Shown here piece by piece: positions 44,851-55,050 of a stretch of 64,000 nucleotides of DNA (the first letter of the stretch is position 1; every line of letters starts with the position of its first letter). Position numbers and translations under genes: made by a program. This stretch comes from Paludibacter sp. (GTDB taxonomy: Bacteria > Bacteroidota > Bacteroidia > Bacteroidales > Paludibacteraceae): contig JAFLKK010000007.1 of assembly GCA_019163375.1 (NCBI GenBank), forward strand, positions 655,813 through 719,812. Reading direction: 5' to 3'. Under the pieces are notes generated by a model. The model saw only the letters and a program-made list of their open reading frames with translations, was not told the origin of the DNA and searched no databases.

Positions 44851-47496
44851 ATGAAAAAGTTGTCTCAAAATTGCGTTCTTTTTCTTTTTTTCTTTTTTTC
44901 CTTCTCTCTTCATTCGGCAAACCAACCGGCCGATTTTCAAAAAACAATAGTAGACCGATTCAATAAATTATGCTTAGGGTTTCCGCAGGAAAAAGTGTAT
45001 CTGCACACCGACAAACCTTACTATAGTGCCGGAGAGAAATTATGGTTTAAAGGGTATCTGGTAAATGCTGTAACTCACAGACCAAAGTCCATCAGTGAAT
45101 TTATGTATGTGGAACTGATAAGTAAATCGGATTCGGTATTTTACAGAGCCAAAATAAAAAAAGATTCTCTCGGCTTTGCAGGGAGTTTTAATTTAAAGCC
45201 CGAACTTCCAAGTGGTTTTTACACCCTGCGTGCATACACTTATTGGATGCAAAATGTCACGAGCGATTTCTTTTTCAAAAAGATCATATACATCGGCAAC
45301 ACGATTGATGATGCCACTCAGAGCCAGATTACGTATGGTAAACCTATTGACGGGAAAGTTACGGCAACATTGAAACTAACAAATGGGAATAAACAACCGC
45401 TGGCAGCACAAAAAGTGAATATAAACCAATTGTGGAGTAAATTGCCCGTAAAACCAATAAGTTTAATGACCAATTCGCTGGGTATAATCAGTTGGTTACA
45501 ACCCATTGATAACACCTCTCATTCGAAAAATAATTTTGAACTATCCATCGACAATCCTGGAGTAAAATATAAAAAAATCTTCTATCTCCCCGAATTTAGT
45601 AATGATTTTGATGTGCAGTTTTTTCCCGAAAGTGGTGTACTTCTGAGCGGTAATTTGCAAACGATAGCCTTTAAAGCTATTGGGAAAAATGGTTTGTCGG
45701 TGCCGGTAACAGGGAAAGTATTCAATAACAATGACGAAGAAGTTACCGACTTTTCTAGTATAAATAAAGGCATGGGTAAATTCATACTCGCCACCCAGCC
45801 CAACGAAACATACTATGCCAAAGTGAAAACGGCCAATGGATCCGAAAAACGGTTTCAACTTCCGGCAAATCAGGCCAATGGAGTGTCACTTCATTTCGCA
45901 TTTAACCGCGACAAAATTCTATACGAAATATTTAATCAGACAAACATCCCTAATAATAATTTATATTTGCTCATCCATTGCCGTGGAAATGCAATTTTAG
46001 TTCAACAACTAAATGTGTTAGCTGGTAAAATTTCGGACACCTACCTCCCCGAAGGTGTGCTTACATTTTCTGTTATCGACTCGGTAGGAAATACGCTCTG
46101 CGAAAGGCTATGTTTTGTGAAACATCCCAATTATCCAACGGTTAGCATGCAAAGCAATAAGCCCGTTTACAGCAAACGCGATTCGGTGAATTTGAGCCTC
46201 AATATTAAATCTTTACTCGAAAAAACAACTATAGGAGACCTGTCCATTAGTGTAACTGATAGTCGAACGGTTGTGCTGGATACGTTAAGTGACAATATTC
46301 GCACAAACCTCTTGTTGACTTCCGACTTAAAAGGGTATATAGAAGAACCTGCCGCATATTTTGCAGATAATCTAAACTCTACCAACGAGAAGCTCGACAT
46401 ATTGATGCTTACACAAGGGTGGAGACGATTTAAAACTCCTGAAATAGTAATGGGCAAATACGAAGAACAGAAATATTATATTGAGGCCGGGCAAATATTA
46501 TCTGGTAAAGTAAGAAACATACTCAACAAACCTTCGAAAAAGTGTAAAGTGATGGCACTCTTACCCTATTCCGGGTCTATTATAGTGACAGAAACTGATA
46601 GTGTAGGTCGATTTATAATTGATGGAATTTTATTTCCGGACAGTACCACATTTACTTTAAAAGCTAAAAAGCCAAAGGTACTTGGTGAGCTGGAAATTAT
46701 CGTTGATAAAGACATATTCCCAAAGGTAAATACGTATATTCCAAGCTCATTCGATAATCCTGAACTTATACCAAATGAATATCTGGGACAAAGTAAAGAC
46801 AAGTATTATTCGGAGGGTGGCATGCGAGTTGTTAGCTTAGATGAATTGACTGTAAAGGCCGAAAAGATCAATAAAAATGAAGTAAAAGAATATTATTCCG
46901 GATTAGAGGATGCGAAAATGACAGCCGAACAACTGGAAAACTACCCGGGAATGACTGTTCTACATCTATTGCAGATGATGTCGGGAGTTACGGTAGAGAA
47001 TGAACAGGTTTTTTTTAGAGGAAACCGAAGTCCTGCAATGTTTTTAATAGATAATATTGAGGTTCAACCTGAATTTCAACAAGATATTACATTGCTTAAC
47101 TCCAATGAAATTGAAAGTATTTCCATATTTAAAGGAGTGAGTGCCGCTATTTTCGGATCACGTGGAGGATATGGAGTTGTTGCTATTCAATTAAAAAAAG
47201 GGTATCTCCGAAAAACAGAAGATCCATTAAGTTTAACGCGTGTTACACCGCTGGGTTTCCAAAAAGCAACCGAGTTCTATGTGCCAAAATATGATGTCGA
47301 AAGTATACGTAAATTGCCAAAAGCCGATTTGAGGACCACCATTTACTGGAATCCAAAATTAGTGACCGATACCGCCGGTAATGTGAACGTGAAATTTTTC
47401 ACCGCCGATACTGCATCGAAATATTCGGTGGTAGTTGAAGGCGTGACCAAGGATGGTGAAATATGTCGGTATGTCGGCTATTTGAGACGAGAATAG
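44851..47496 (+). CDS. Exported macroglobulin-like protein with C-terminal TonB-plug domain
   Basis: I chose ATG 44851 because it begins a signal peptide (MKKLSQNCVLFLFFFFSFSL); the frame to 44611 runs through the promoter and terminator. The 881-residue protein has an MG2-like alpha-2-macroglobulin beta domain near the N-terminus (KVYLHTDKPYYSAGEKLWFK). Further beta domains follow, then a carboxypeptidase-regulatory-like segment (ILSGKVRNILNKPSKK). A TonB-receptor plug-like domain comes next (LHLLQMMSGVTVEN, ISIFKGVSAAIFGSRGGYGV). No outer-membrane barrel follows, so it cannot itself be a channel. The layout is known from Bacteroidetes but its function is not established; it may act at the outer membrane. 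Confidence 0.85.
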   Translation: MKKLSQNCVLFLFFFFSFSLHSANQPADFQKTIVDRFNKLCLGFPQEKVYLHTDKPYYSAGEKLWFKGYLVNAVTHRPKSISEFMYVELISKSDSVFYRAKIKKDSLGFAGSFNLKPELPSGFYTLRAYTYWMQNVTSDFFFKKIIYIGNTIDDATQSQITYGKPIDGKVTATLKLTNGNKQPLAAQKVNINQLWSKLPVKPISLMTNSLGIISWLQPIDNTSHSKNNFELSIDNPGVKYKKIFYLPEFSNDFDVQFFPESGVLLSGNLQTIAFKAIGKNGLSVPVTGKVFNNNDEEVTDFSSINKGMGKFILATQPNETYYAKVKTANGSEKRFQLPANQANGVSLHFAFNRDKILYEIFNQTNIPNNNLYLLIHCRGNAILVQQLNVLAGKISDTYLPEGVLTFSVIDSVGNTLCERLCFVKHPNYPTVSMQSNKPVYSKRDSVNLSLNIKSLLEKTTIGDLSISVTDSRTVVLDTLSDNIRTNLLLTSDLKGYIEEPAAYFADNLNSTNEKLDILMLTQGWRRFKTPEIVMGKYEEQKYYIEAGQILSGKVRNILNKPSKKCKVMALLPYSGSIIVTETDSVGRFIIDGILFPDSTTFTLKAKKPKVLGELEIIVDKDIFPKVNTYIPSSFDNPELIPNEYLGQSKDKYYSEGGMRVVSLDELTVKAEKINKNEVKEYYSGLEDAKMTAEQLENYPGMTVLHLLQMMSGVTVENEQVFFRGNRSPAMFLIDNIEVQPEFQQDITLLNSNEIESISIFKGVSAAIFGSRGGYGVVAIQLKKGYLRKTEDPLSLTRVTPLGFQKATEFYVPKYDVESIRKLPKADLRTTIYWNPKLVTDTAGNVNVKFFTADTASKYSVVVEGVTKDGEICRYVGYLRRE

Positions 47497-47703
47497 ATAA
47501 AGATCAATTAGAAATTTAAAGCGTGAATACAAAAAAATAAAAGGCCAAACTTTACCAATTTATTACCAGAAGTGTAAGAAATCCTAAATTGGAGCTATTT
47601 TACAATAATTATGCTCTAGAACATTATTTTCTGACAGTATAATTGGGGCTTTTTTTGTTATTTTGCGTTCAGAAAATAATAAATGTAAAAAATACAATTA
47701 ATC

Positions 47704-48864
47704 ATGAATGTACAAGAATTAAAAGCTGCTTTCGAAGCTGCTTATGGTAAACAAGCAGAAGCAGTGTATTTTGCACCGGGACGTGTAAATCTTATTGGTG
47801 AACATACCGATTATAACGGTGGTTCGGTGTTTCCATGTGCCTTGAGCTTTGGAACTTATTTATTGTTGAGCAAGAACGACGAGAAATTCGTAAATTTCCG
47901 TTCGATGAACCAACCTGAAGTTACAAAACTAGGATTAAACGAATTGACTACTCCACTTGAAAACAGCTGGGTAAATTATCCACTGGGTGTTTTTGCACAA
48001 TATATCAAACGCGGTGTAGAAATCAAAACCGGTTACGATATTCTTATCTGGGGTAATGTGCCTAACGGAGCCGGATTGTCTTCATCTGCTGCATTGGAAG
48101 TGGTTACCGCTTTCGCTCTGAACGAGCAACTTGGAACCGGCTTTAATCGTACTGTATTAGCTCAAATTGGTCAAAAAGCAGAACACGAGTTCGCATTTGT
48201 AAACTGTGGTATCATGGATCAGTTTGCTTCTGCAAATGGAGCTAAAGATCATGCAATTCATCTAAACTGCGATACATTGGAATTTGAATTAGTTCCGGTA
48301 AAACTGGAAGGTGTAAAAATTCTTATCTCAAATACTCACAGCCCACATAAATTGGATTCAGGTGCTTACAACCAACGTGTAGCTGAATGTAAATTGGCTG
48401 TTGAACAATTAAACAAAGTTCGCCCTATCAAATATCTGGCTGAATTGACCGAAGCTGAATTCAAAGAAATTGAATCGGCGATTACTGATCCTGTAGCTCA
48501 CAAACGTGCCCGTCACGTTGTAGGTGAAGTTCAACGTACCAAAGATGCAGTAAAAGCATTGAAAGCTGGAGATTTGACATTGTTCGGTCAATTGATGAAT
48601 GCTTCACACGTTTCATTGCGTGATGACTATGAAGTTACCGGATTGCAATTGGATACTATGGCCGAAGAAGCATGGAAGATCGACGGTGTTATCGGTTCAC
48701 GTATGACCGGTGGAGGTTTTGGTGGTTGTACCGTTTCGTTGGTAAAAGACGAAGCTATCGATACATTTATCGAAAAAGTGGGTGCTGCTTACGAGGCTAA
48801 AACAAGCATCAAACCACAGTTCTACATTGCCGAAATTGGCAACGGAGCTTGCAAAATAGACTAA
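47704..48864 (+). CDS. galK: Galactokinase
   Basis: Phosphorylates galactose to galactose 1-phosphate, the entry step of the Leloir pathway. All GHMP-kinase motifs are present: PGRVNLIGEHTDYNGG (25-40), the ATP-binding VPNGAGLSSSAALEV (about 119-133) and the C-terminal MTGGGFGGCTVSLV. CGIMDQFAS includes the catalytic Asp. Length is 386 residues. galM follows after 91 bases; galT is not in the window. Confidence 0.97.
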   Translation: MNVQELKAAFEAAYGKQAEAVYFAPGRVNLIGEHTDYNGGSVFPCALSFGTYLLLSKNDEKFVNFRSMNQPEVTKLGLNELTTPLENSWVNYPLGVFAQYIKRGVEIKTGYDILIWGNVPNGAGLSSSAALEVVTAFALNEQLGTGFNRTVLAQIGQKAEHEFAFVNCGIMDQFASANGAKDHAIHLNCDTLEFELVPVKLEGVKILISNTHSPHKLDSGAYNQRVAECKLAVEQLNKVRPIKYLAELTEAEFKEIESAITDPVAHKRARHVVGEVQRTKDAVKALKAGDLTLFGQLMNASHVSLRDDYEVTGLQLDTMAEEAWKIDGVIGSRMTGGGFGGCTVSLVKDEAIDTFIEKVGAAYEAKTSIKPQFYIAEIGNGACKID

Positions 48865-48883
48865 TTTGAGTAAATAGTTCATT

Positions 48884-48935
48884 GGTTTAACAGTTAATTA
48901 GGTGTGAATTTTTGTAACTGATTAACCGTTAAACC
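48884..48935 (+). repeat. Inverted repeat between galK and galM
   Basis: GGTTTAACAGTTAAT pairs with ATTAACCGTTAAACC (one mismatch) across a 22-base loop. A further AAACCAAT follows that could pair with ATTGGTTT at 48881 instead, so two folds compete. There is no T run. It may modulate read-through or mRNA stability within the gal transcript. Confidence 0.5.
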
Positions 48936-48955
48936 ATAAACCAATCAACCAAAAG

Positions 48956-49996
48956 ATGAAAACAGCTAAAGAATTAGAAATTGAATTGAACGGTAATGCC
49001 GTTTCACTTTACACGCTATACAACAAAAATGGCATGTCGGTAGATATTACCAACTATGGTGCAAAAATTATCCGCCTGATGGTACCCGATAAAAACGGTA
49101 AATTCGACGACGTGGTGCTTGCTTTTGATACACTTGAAGAAGTGATTGAGAAAGAAATCTACTTCGGGGCCGTTTGTGGTCGTTTTGCTAACCGTATCAA
49201 AGACGGTAAATTCAGCATCGATGGTGTGGAATATACTTTGCCTGTGAATAACGGAACAAACTCACTACACGGCGGCGTACACGGTTACAACGAGAAAGCA
49301 TGGACTGTAAAATCGGTTTCGCAACAAGAATTGGTATTGGAACTTTTCTCGCCGGATGGAGAAGAAGGATACCCGGGTAATCTGACCGTTACTTGTACCT
49401 ACATTTTGAGCGATGACAACGAGATTAAAATGCACTACGAAGCTACCACCGATAAAGCAACTATTGTTGGTTTGACCAATCACTCGTACTTCAATCTGAA
49501 AGGTGCCGGAAACGGAACTATTAAGGGTCATACGCTGCAAATTAATGCAGATTATTACACCGTATTGGACGAATCTTTCGCTTTGACCGGTGAAATTCGT
49601 CCGGTAGCAGAAACTCCGTTCGATTTCCGCACTGCGAAAGCTGTGGGCGAAGTTATCGACGATGAAGTGTATGTGCCGGGTTGGGGAATTGATAACAACT
49701 GGTGCTTGCGCAAAGAACAGGCAGGTGATTGCGTATTGGCAGGAACCGTTTACGAACCAACTACAGGACGTAAAATGGAAACATTCACCACGCAACCGGG
49801 ATTACAAATCTATACCGGAAACTGGATGGATAAAATTGTTGGAAAAGAAGGTAAAATCTACGACCGTCAAGATGCTATCTGCCTCGAAACACAAGGTTTC
49901 CCTAACTCGCCAAACATTGCGCACTTCCCAAGTTCATTACTTCGTCCGGGACAAAAGTACGACGAATGGTGCGTGTATAAATTCTCTGTAGAATAA
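48956..49996 (+). CDS. galM: Aldose 1-epimerase (galactose mutarotase)
   Basis: Interconverts alpha and beta anomers of galactose so that galactokinase can use it. Motifs are NYGAKIIRLMVPDKNG, FGAVCGRFANRIKDG, NNGTNSLHGGVHGYNEKAW with the catalytic His, LTNHSYFNLKG with the second His and the C-terminal LETQGFPNSPN. Length is 346 residues with no signal peptide. It forms a unit with galK upstream; a terminator follows before the beta-galactosidase gene. Confidence 0.97.
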   Translation: MKTAKELEIELNGNAVSLYTLYNKNGMSVDITNYGAKIIRLMVPDKNGKFDDVVLAFDTLEEVIEKEIYFGAVCGRFANRIKDGKFSIDGVEYTLPVNNGTNSLHGGVHGYNEKAWTVKSVSQQELVLELFSPDGEEGYPGNLTVTCTYILSDDNEIKMHYEATTDKATIVGLTNHSYFNLKGAGNGTIKGHTLQINADYYTVLDESFALTGEIRPVAETPFDFRTAKAVGEVIDDEVYVPGWGIDNNWCLRKEQAGDCVLAGTVYEPTTGRKMETFTTQPGLQIYTGNWMDKIVGKEGKIYDRQDAICLETQGFPNSPNIAHFPSSLLRPGQKYDEWCVYKFSVE

Positions 49997-50053
49997 AAAT
50001 TACAGCAACAAGTCTGAGGGTACACTTTAATGTCGCACCCAAAACTAAAACAG

Positions 50054-50087
50054 AAAAGCAGAGTTGCCAAATGGTAGTTCTGCTTTT
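50054..50087 (+). terminator. Terminator after galM
   Basis: AAAAGCAGA pairs with TCTGCTTTT; an inner GCCA/TGGT pairing extends the stem. A further T follows. It would at least partly separate galKM from the GH35 gene. Confidence 0.7.
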
Positions 50088-50177
50088 TCTCTTCACGAGA
50101 CAATTAACTTTTAGACACGAATTGTGCATCTACAAGCGAACTATTGAATCATATTACCCTGATAATATCTGAATACC

Positions 50178-52964
50178 ATGAATCGCAAACTCCTCATTGC
50201 TTTACTCGCAACAATTACCCTATCGGCAACATCACAAACCAAGTACAGCATCGATGCGTCCGCCGCTACCGACCCGCTTAAAAATGTCAATTTCAAAATG
50301 GGTAATATCGGTGCAAAAGGATATGAGGTAGTGCTGAACAGTCAGTATCTCAGCATTGGCGATAAACCAGTGATTCCTGTTATGGGCGAAATGCACTTAA
50401 CGCGTGTTCCACGTAACTATTGGGAAGAAACATTACTGAAAATGAAAGCAGCCGGAGTCAACGTGATTGCTTTTTATGTATTTTGGAATCATCATGAGGA
50501 AATTGAAGGCCAATTTAATTGGTCGGAGAATTATGACGTTCGTGCCTTTGTAGAACTTTGTGGTAAGCATGGTTTATATGCCTATCCGCGCATTGGTCCA
50601 TGGGCACACGGCGAAGCCCGAAATGGGGGTTTTCCCGATTGGTTACTGCGAAAAAATCAACTTGTAGAAAGGAGTAATACTCCCGTTTATCAAAATTACG
50701 TGAAACGTTTTTATCACGAGATAGGTCAACAATTACAGGGTCTTTATTACAAAGATGGAGGTCCGATCATCGGCATTCAGCTTGAGAATGAATATTGGCA
50801 TGCCAAACAAGGCGAAGCACACATTATGTGGCTGAAAGAAACCGCCAAAGCTGAAGGAATGGACGTGCCTTTGTACACTGTTACCGGTTGGAAAAGTGGT
50901 TCTGTACCACCCTTCGAAGTGGTTCCACTCTTTGGAGCCTATCCCGATGCACCCTGGGCCAGTCATATAAAAAAAGAAATAAACGAAGAGAATTTCTGCT
51001 TTGATGCGTTTCGCGACAACGAAAAAATTGGCGATGAAACCGACAAATCCAAACAATACATGGATTATAGCCAATATCCCTATTTCACTTGCGAGATGGG
51101 CATTGGCATTCAAAATACCTACCATCGCCGATTAATTATCGACCCGAAAGATGGACTGGCAATGGTTACCGCCAAGTTAGGATCAGGTAGCAACTTGATT
51201 GGTTATTATGTTTTTGCAGGCGGAAGCAATCCGCAAGGCATACTTCATGCACAAACTGAAGATCAAGATGAGACGGGTTATTGGAATCACAACCCCGATA
51301 AATCATATGATTTTCAGGCAGCCATTCTCGAAACGGGCGAAACAAGCAGAGCCTATCGTGAAGTGAAAAAGCTTCACTATTTTCTTTCCGATTTCGGGCA
51401 AGAGCTGGCTCCCGCCACTCCGGTTATTGCTACCAAGCGTCCAAATGACATCCAATTGGCAGTGCGTAGAAATGGCAACTCCGGTTTCTTGTTTGGTATC
51501 AATTATTGCCGTTATATTCCACGCGAACCACGTAAAAATGTGCAGTTTGAAGTGAAACTACCTACCGAAACATTGATCTTTCCTAAAAAAGGAATCAATA
51601 TTCCCGATAGTACCGTATTTATTTGGCCATTTAATTTGCAACTGGATAATATTCAGCTAAATTATGCCACTGCACAGCCGCTTTGTAAGTTGGACGATGC
51701 CTATGTTTTCCACGCGAATGGGGGTGTTAAACCGGAATTTTGTGTGGATGCGCTAAATGTTACAGATATTACTATCGATAAAAAATCTATCTCTGTAAAG
51801 AACGGAAAATTCATTTTTACGGTCGACCAGCCGGGAATGGAAACTTCTATTGTCATTAAAAAAACGGATGGAAAAGCCACAAGAATAATCGTGTTGAATG
51901 AAGCCGAAGCTCGCAATGCATGGGTTTTTAATGTTAAAAATAGAAAAGAGCTCTATATCTCGGAAGCCGATTTGTATCTGAATGGTGGAAAGTTGAATAT
52001 CATTTCAAAAACTGCCACCATAAATTTTTACAAATATGGAAACCCCACAAATTTTAGGCTAAATGGTCAAGTTATATCGTCAAAAGCTGAAGGTGTATTT
52101 ACACTTTATTCTATCATTCAGCCCAAAACGATATTTGAAATTAAAGCCGAACCAAAACCCATCCTGGCAGATGCAGTATGGCTTCAGTCGAACAGTGAAG
52201 CAAAGCTGTCGGGAAAGCTTCAATTATTTCATCGCTTTATTACTAAGGAATTCAGTTTGGAAAACACATCACGTATTCGTTCGGCAATCATGTATCTGGC
52301 TCCCGAAACCGACTGTCGTTTGAATATAAATAATCGCTGGGTGGCGCAACCCATTAAATCGAACACAATTAATGCAATCGATATTACCGGCTACGCGCAG
52401 ACTGGCGAGAATAAATTATATCTCGATTTTCCTCTAACTGAAGGCGTGAAAGGATATGCTGCAAAAGTAGTGGTTGAGTATTACAATACGCAACGCGTGG
52501 AATTTGTTACCGATCAGTCGTGGTTGACTAAAGATGCTTACAATTATCCATCAGAATTAAAATCCTTGGGCGATTTTGGTGTTACTAAACAAATGATTGC
52601 TGCACCCGCAATTTTCCAAAATATGGACATTGACCAATGGAAAGAATGGAATATCCACATTCCTTATGGCGCTCTCAAAAATGCGCATCAAGTCTATTTA
52701 TCGCTCTCGTACACAGGTGATGTTGGTCAACTTTACCTCGGACATCAATTGGTAGGTGATAATTTCAATGCTAATGTGCCATGGAGAGTGGCACTTAACC
52801 GATTGGATTTTTCGGCCGAAGGTCAAAATTTGAAACTGCTGATTACGCCGGCACATTACACCCGCATGTTTCAGGACTCACCTACCCCTGTCAGTGAAAT
52901 TGGTAAAGCAATGCTAAAAGAACTAAAGGTTGAAAGCGATAATCAAGTAGAATTGGAGCGATAA
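50178..52964 (+). CDS. Exported glycoside hydrolase family 35 beta-galactosidase
   Basis: Removes terminal beta-galactose from glycans. The signal peptide is MNRKLLIALLATITLSATS. The GH35 TIM barrel covers about 55-400 with VMGEMHLTRVPRNYWEE, FYVFWNHHE and RIGPWAHGEARNGGFPDWL. The catalytic acid is E205 in IGIQLENEYW and the nucleophile E306 in YFTCEMGIG. C-terminal beta-sandwich domains (about 600-928) complete the 928 residues. Next to galK and galM it should feed released galactose into the cell. No transporter is adjacent. Confidence 0.93.
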   Translation: MNRKLLIALLATITLSATSQTKYSIDASAATDPLKNVNFKMGNIGAKGYEVVLNSQYLSIGDKPVIPVMGEMHLTRVPRNYWEETLLKMKAAGVNVIAFYVFWNHHEEIEGQFNWSENYDVRAFVELCGKHGLYAYPRIGPWAHGEARNGGFPDWLLRKNQLVERSNTPVYQNYVKRFYHEIGQQLQGLYYKDGGPIIGIQLENEYWHAKQGEAHIMWLKETAKAEGMDVPLYTVTGWKSGSVPPFEVVPLFGAYPDAPWASHIKKEINEENFCFDAFRDNEKIGDETDKSKQYMDYSQYPYFTCEMGIGIQNTYHRRLIIDPKDGLAMVTAKLGSGSNLIGYYVFAGGSNPQGILHAQTEDQDETGYWNHNPDKSYDFQAAILETGETSRAYREVKKLHYFLSDFGQELAPATPVIATKRPNDIQLAVRRNGNSGFLFGINYCRYIPREPRKNVQFEVKLPTETLIFPKKGINIPDSTVFIWPFNLQLDNIQLNYATAQPLCKLDDAYVFHANGGVKPEFCVDALNVTDITIDKKSISVKNGKFIFTVDQPGMETSIVIKKTDGKATRIIVLNEAEARNAWVFNVKNRKELYISEADLYLNGGKLNIISKTATINFYKYGNPTNFRLNGQVISSKAEGVFTLYSIIQPKTIFEIKAEPKPILADAVWLQSNSEAKLSGKLQLFHRFITKEFSLENTSRIRSAIMYLAPETDCRLNINNRWVAQPIKSNTINAIDITGYAQTGENKLYLDFPLTEGVKGYAAKVVVEYYNTQRVEFVTDQSWLTKDAYNYPSELKSLGDFGVTKQMIAAPAIFQNMDIDQWKEWNIHIPYGALKNAHQVYLSLSYTGDVGQLYLGHQLVGDNFNANVPWRVALNRLDFSAEGQNLKLLITPAHYTRMFQDSPTPVSEIGKAMLKELKVESDNQVELER

Positions 52965-52976
52965 CAAAATTTGTTT

Positions 52977-53013
52977 AGCAAGGCAGGTTTATAATTGGTA
53001 AACCTGTCTTGCT
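52977..53013. terminator. Hairpin between converging genes
   Basis: AGCAAGGCAGGTTTA pairs with TAAACCTGTCTTGCT (one G-T pair) across TAATTGG. There is no long T run on the plus strand, but its position between converging GH35 (+) and PL9 (-) genes suggests a shared terminator. Confidence 0.6.
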
Positions 53014-53032
53014 GTGAGATTGATATCATACT

Positions 53033-54559
53033 TTAATTCACCAATACTTTCCTATTGCTAGAAACACCATTTTGCGCAATAATATGCAAAAGATAAACAC
53101 CCCGGGCACGATTATTTGTTGGAATAGATATTGAAGTTGTACTTTGTTGTAAAGTAAACACTTTTGTCCCCGAGAGTTGAAATAACTCCACCGCAGCAAT
53201 CGAACCACTAACAACTATTTCGTTATTTACCCTCACATAACGAACCACGATATCCGAATCGAGAACAGGAGTGGTAAGTGCTGTGCCTGGATTGTATTCA
53301 AATGGCCCAATATCGGGAGCAATTCCGACAAATGGCAATGCCACATCTGTACCGACATTTATCAATCCGGAAGTACTTTTGAGTCTAAAAAGGCCATCCA
53401 TGTATGGCAAGGATCCATCTACATTGCGATCGACTTTTGCATTAGCAGTAGTTACGCTTAAAAAATCTGTAGCCGAAGCAGTAATTCCATTCCACGAATT
53501 AGTTTTAAAAACCGTACTTGAATGGAACGAATTACCATTGCCGGCACCAATAGCAATGTTATTCGCAAAAATATGTGCGCCACGCGTATCATTATTATTG
53601 GGGAAACTGAAAGCACGCCCGTCATTATACGAAATACAGTTGGAACAGATAACCTTACCAACACTATTGTTTTGATCAAAACCTTTGTTGCTTGAACTCA
53701 TAATCCGATGTCCAATAGAAATACAACGAATTAATGTTGCACCGCCTAAAGCTCCATTTCCTCCCACTTTAAAACCATTGCCATTACCGGTATTTGTCAC
53801 CAGCCCAACCGAATTTCCGGGATAATCAGTCACATCGTAACTGCTCAGACCGTTTTCCATTACCCAGCAATCTTCGAAATATATATCGTTTTGCGAACCA
53901 TAACAATCATACCCATCATCCGAATTTTCCCAAGATCTGCAGCGGATAAACCGATTCCCTCTGCCCACAGTCAATTTACACGCAAAACCATCGGCATTGC
54001 CTCCAGCTCCGCCGGATGTTTTGAAATCGAAATTCCGAAAGGCATCGCAATCAATTATATCGTTATAGGCTGCAGTTCCACCCGTAATTTGCAAACCGGC
54101 ATCACAGTTCTTATAAAACCTGCAATTTTGTATCATATTATACGATCCCTGGATATGCATCCCATTATCACCGGCACGTGTAATATCAAGTCCATGAATA
54201 AAATAATAATCTTTCGACACCGATACTCCACGCTCACCGGCTGCATTTGTCCCCGAATATCCCCGATCGAAAAAGTCGAGTACCGGCCGCGTGTCACCGG
54301 GATATGCCCAGATATTTATATAAGCAGATGCGTTTCCACCCACATTCAGGCTCAATTGTGAGGTCATCATATACTGCCCACCCCTTATGTATACCGTATC
54401 ACCGCCCACTGCCTTCGATATAGCTGAAGAAATGTTGTAAGGCGAGGCCAATGTGCCCAAACCTGTAGACATACCGGTAACTGCAGCTACATATTTTTTT
54501 GCACTCAAAGAATTAAGACTGCAAATGATTATCAAAATTGAGATAATTCGTGTTTTCAT
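53033..54559 (-). CDS. Secreted PL9-type pectate lyase with T9SS sorting tail
   Basis: The ATG at 54559 begins a signal peptide (MKTRIISILIIICSLNSLSA); the longer frame to 54667 adds 36 meaningless residues. The body is a right-handed parallel beta helix: GGDTVYIRGGQY, YYFIHGLDITRAGDNGMHI and NADGFACKLTVGRGNRFIRC (188-207, with K195 in the place of the catalytic Lys). NSDDGYDCY (212-220) supplies likely calcium-binding Asp residues. This is the polysaccharide lyase 9 pattern, which cleaves pectate by beta elimination. The last 80 residues form a type A T9SS domain (VELFQLSGTKVF, RGVYLLHI, KVLVN). Length is 508 residues. It has no lyase or transporter partner nearby. Confidence 0.9.
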   Translation of the reverse strand: MKTRIISILIIICSLNSLSAKKYVAAVTGMSTGLGTLASPYNISSAISKAVGGDTVYIRGGQYMMTSQLSLNVGGNASAYINIWAYPGDTRPVLDFFDRGYSGTNAAGERGVSVSKDYYFIHGLDITRAGDNGMHIQGSYNMIQNCRFYKNCDAGLQITGGTAAYNDIIDCDAFRNFDFKTSGGAGGNADGFACKLTVGRGNRFIRCRSWENSDDGYDCYGSQNDIYFEDCWVMENGLSSYDVTDYPGNSVGLVTNTGNGNGFKVGGNGALGGATLIRCISIGHRIMSSSNKGFDQNNSVGKVICSNCISYNDGRAFSFPNNNDTRGAHIFANNIAIGAGNGNSFHSSTVFKTNSWNGITASATDFLSVTTANAKVDRNVDGSLPYMDGLFRLKSTSGLINVGTDVALPFVGIAPDIGPFEYNPGTALTTPVLDSDIVVRYVRVNNEIVVSGSIAAVELFQLSGTKVFTLQQSTTSISIPTNNRARGVYLLHIIAQNGVSSNRKVLVN

Positions 54560-55021
54560 TCGTTTATAATTTTTTGGTTTGTAAATATAGTTCGCACTTG
54601 TATTGTTTTGTGTGGATAAATTTATGGATAATGTGGACAAACGGAGGATGTTTGGTATTTTAACCATACAGTATAGGAACTTGCATTTTTACTTTTTTAA
54701 AACCATTCGTATTGTTTTAAATCTATTTTTATTCTTCGTGTAATAGGTAATATTTAAGGGGGGAATTTTAAATAATATTACAGATGAAAATAAATTTAAT
54801 ATGTATTATTATTCAATTTTATTTTTTTTTAGTGCATCGGAAATGATACCTGAGTAAAGTGCCTTACTAACAGTGGAATTGATAGTTTACTATTTTTTCA
54901 AAAATCAAAGAAATATGTATTATAACTAATTAAAAAGTGACGATTTGAACCTCAATATTACATATGAATTATAATTTAATACTAATTACGAGTATATAAG
55001 GAAAAATTTCTTTAATTCGTT
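54560..55021. other. AT-rich intergenic region between PL9 lyase and pckA
   Basis: About 460 bases of very AT-rich DNA with no credible gene. A 97-codon minus-strand frame here overlaps the pckA promoter and start and is judged accidental. I see no clear hairpin or repeat. The divergent promoters of the lyase and pckA must lie in it. Confidence 0.5.
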
Positions 55022-55050
55022 TTGCACTATAAAAAAAATATGTACATTTG
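55022..55050 (+). promoter_or_regulatory. Promoter of pckA
   Basis: TTG (55022-55024), 18 bases and TACATTTG (55043-55050) fit the Bacteroidetes consensus. The leader is about 80 bases. Confidence 0.65.
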
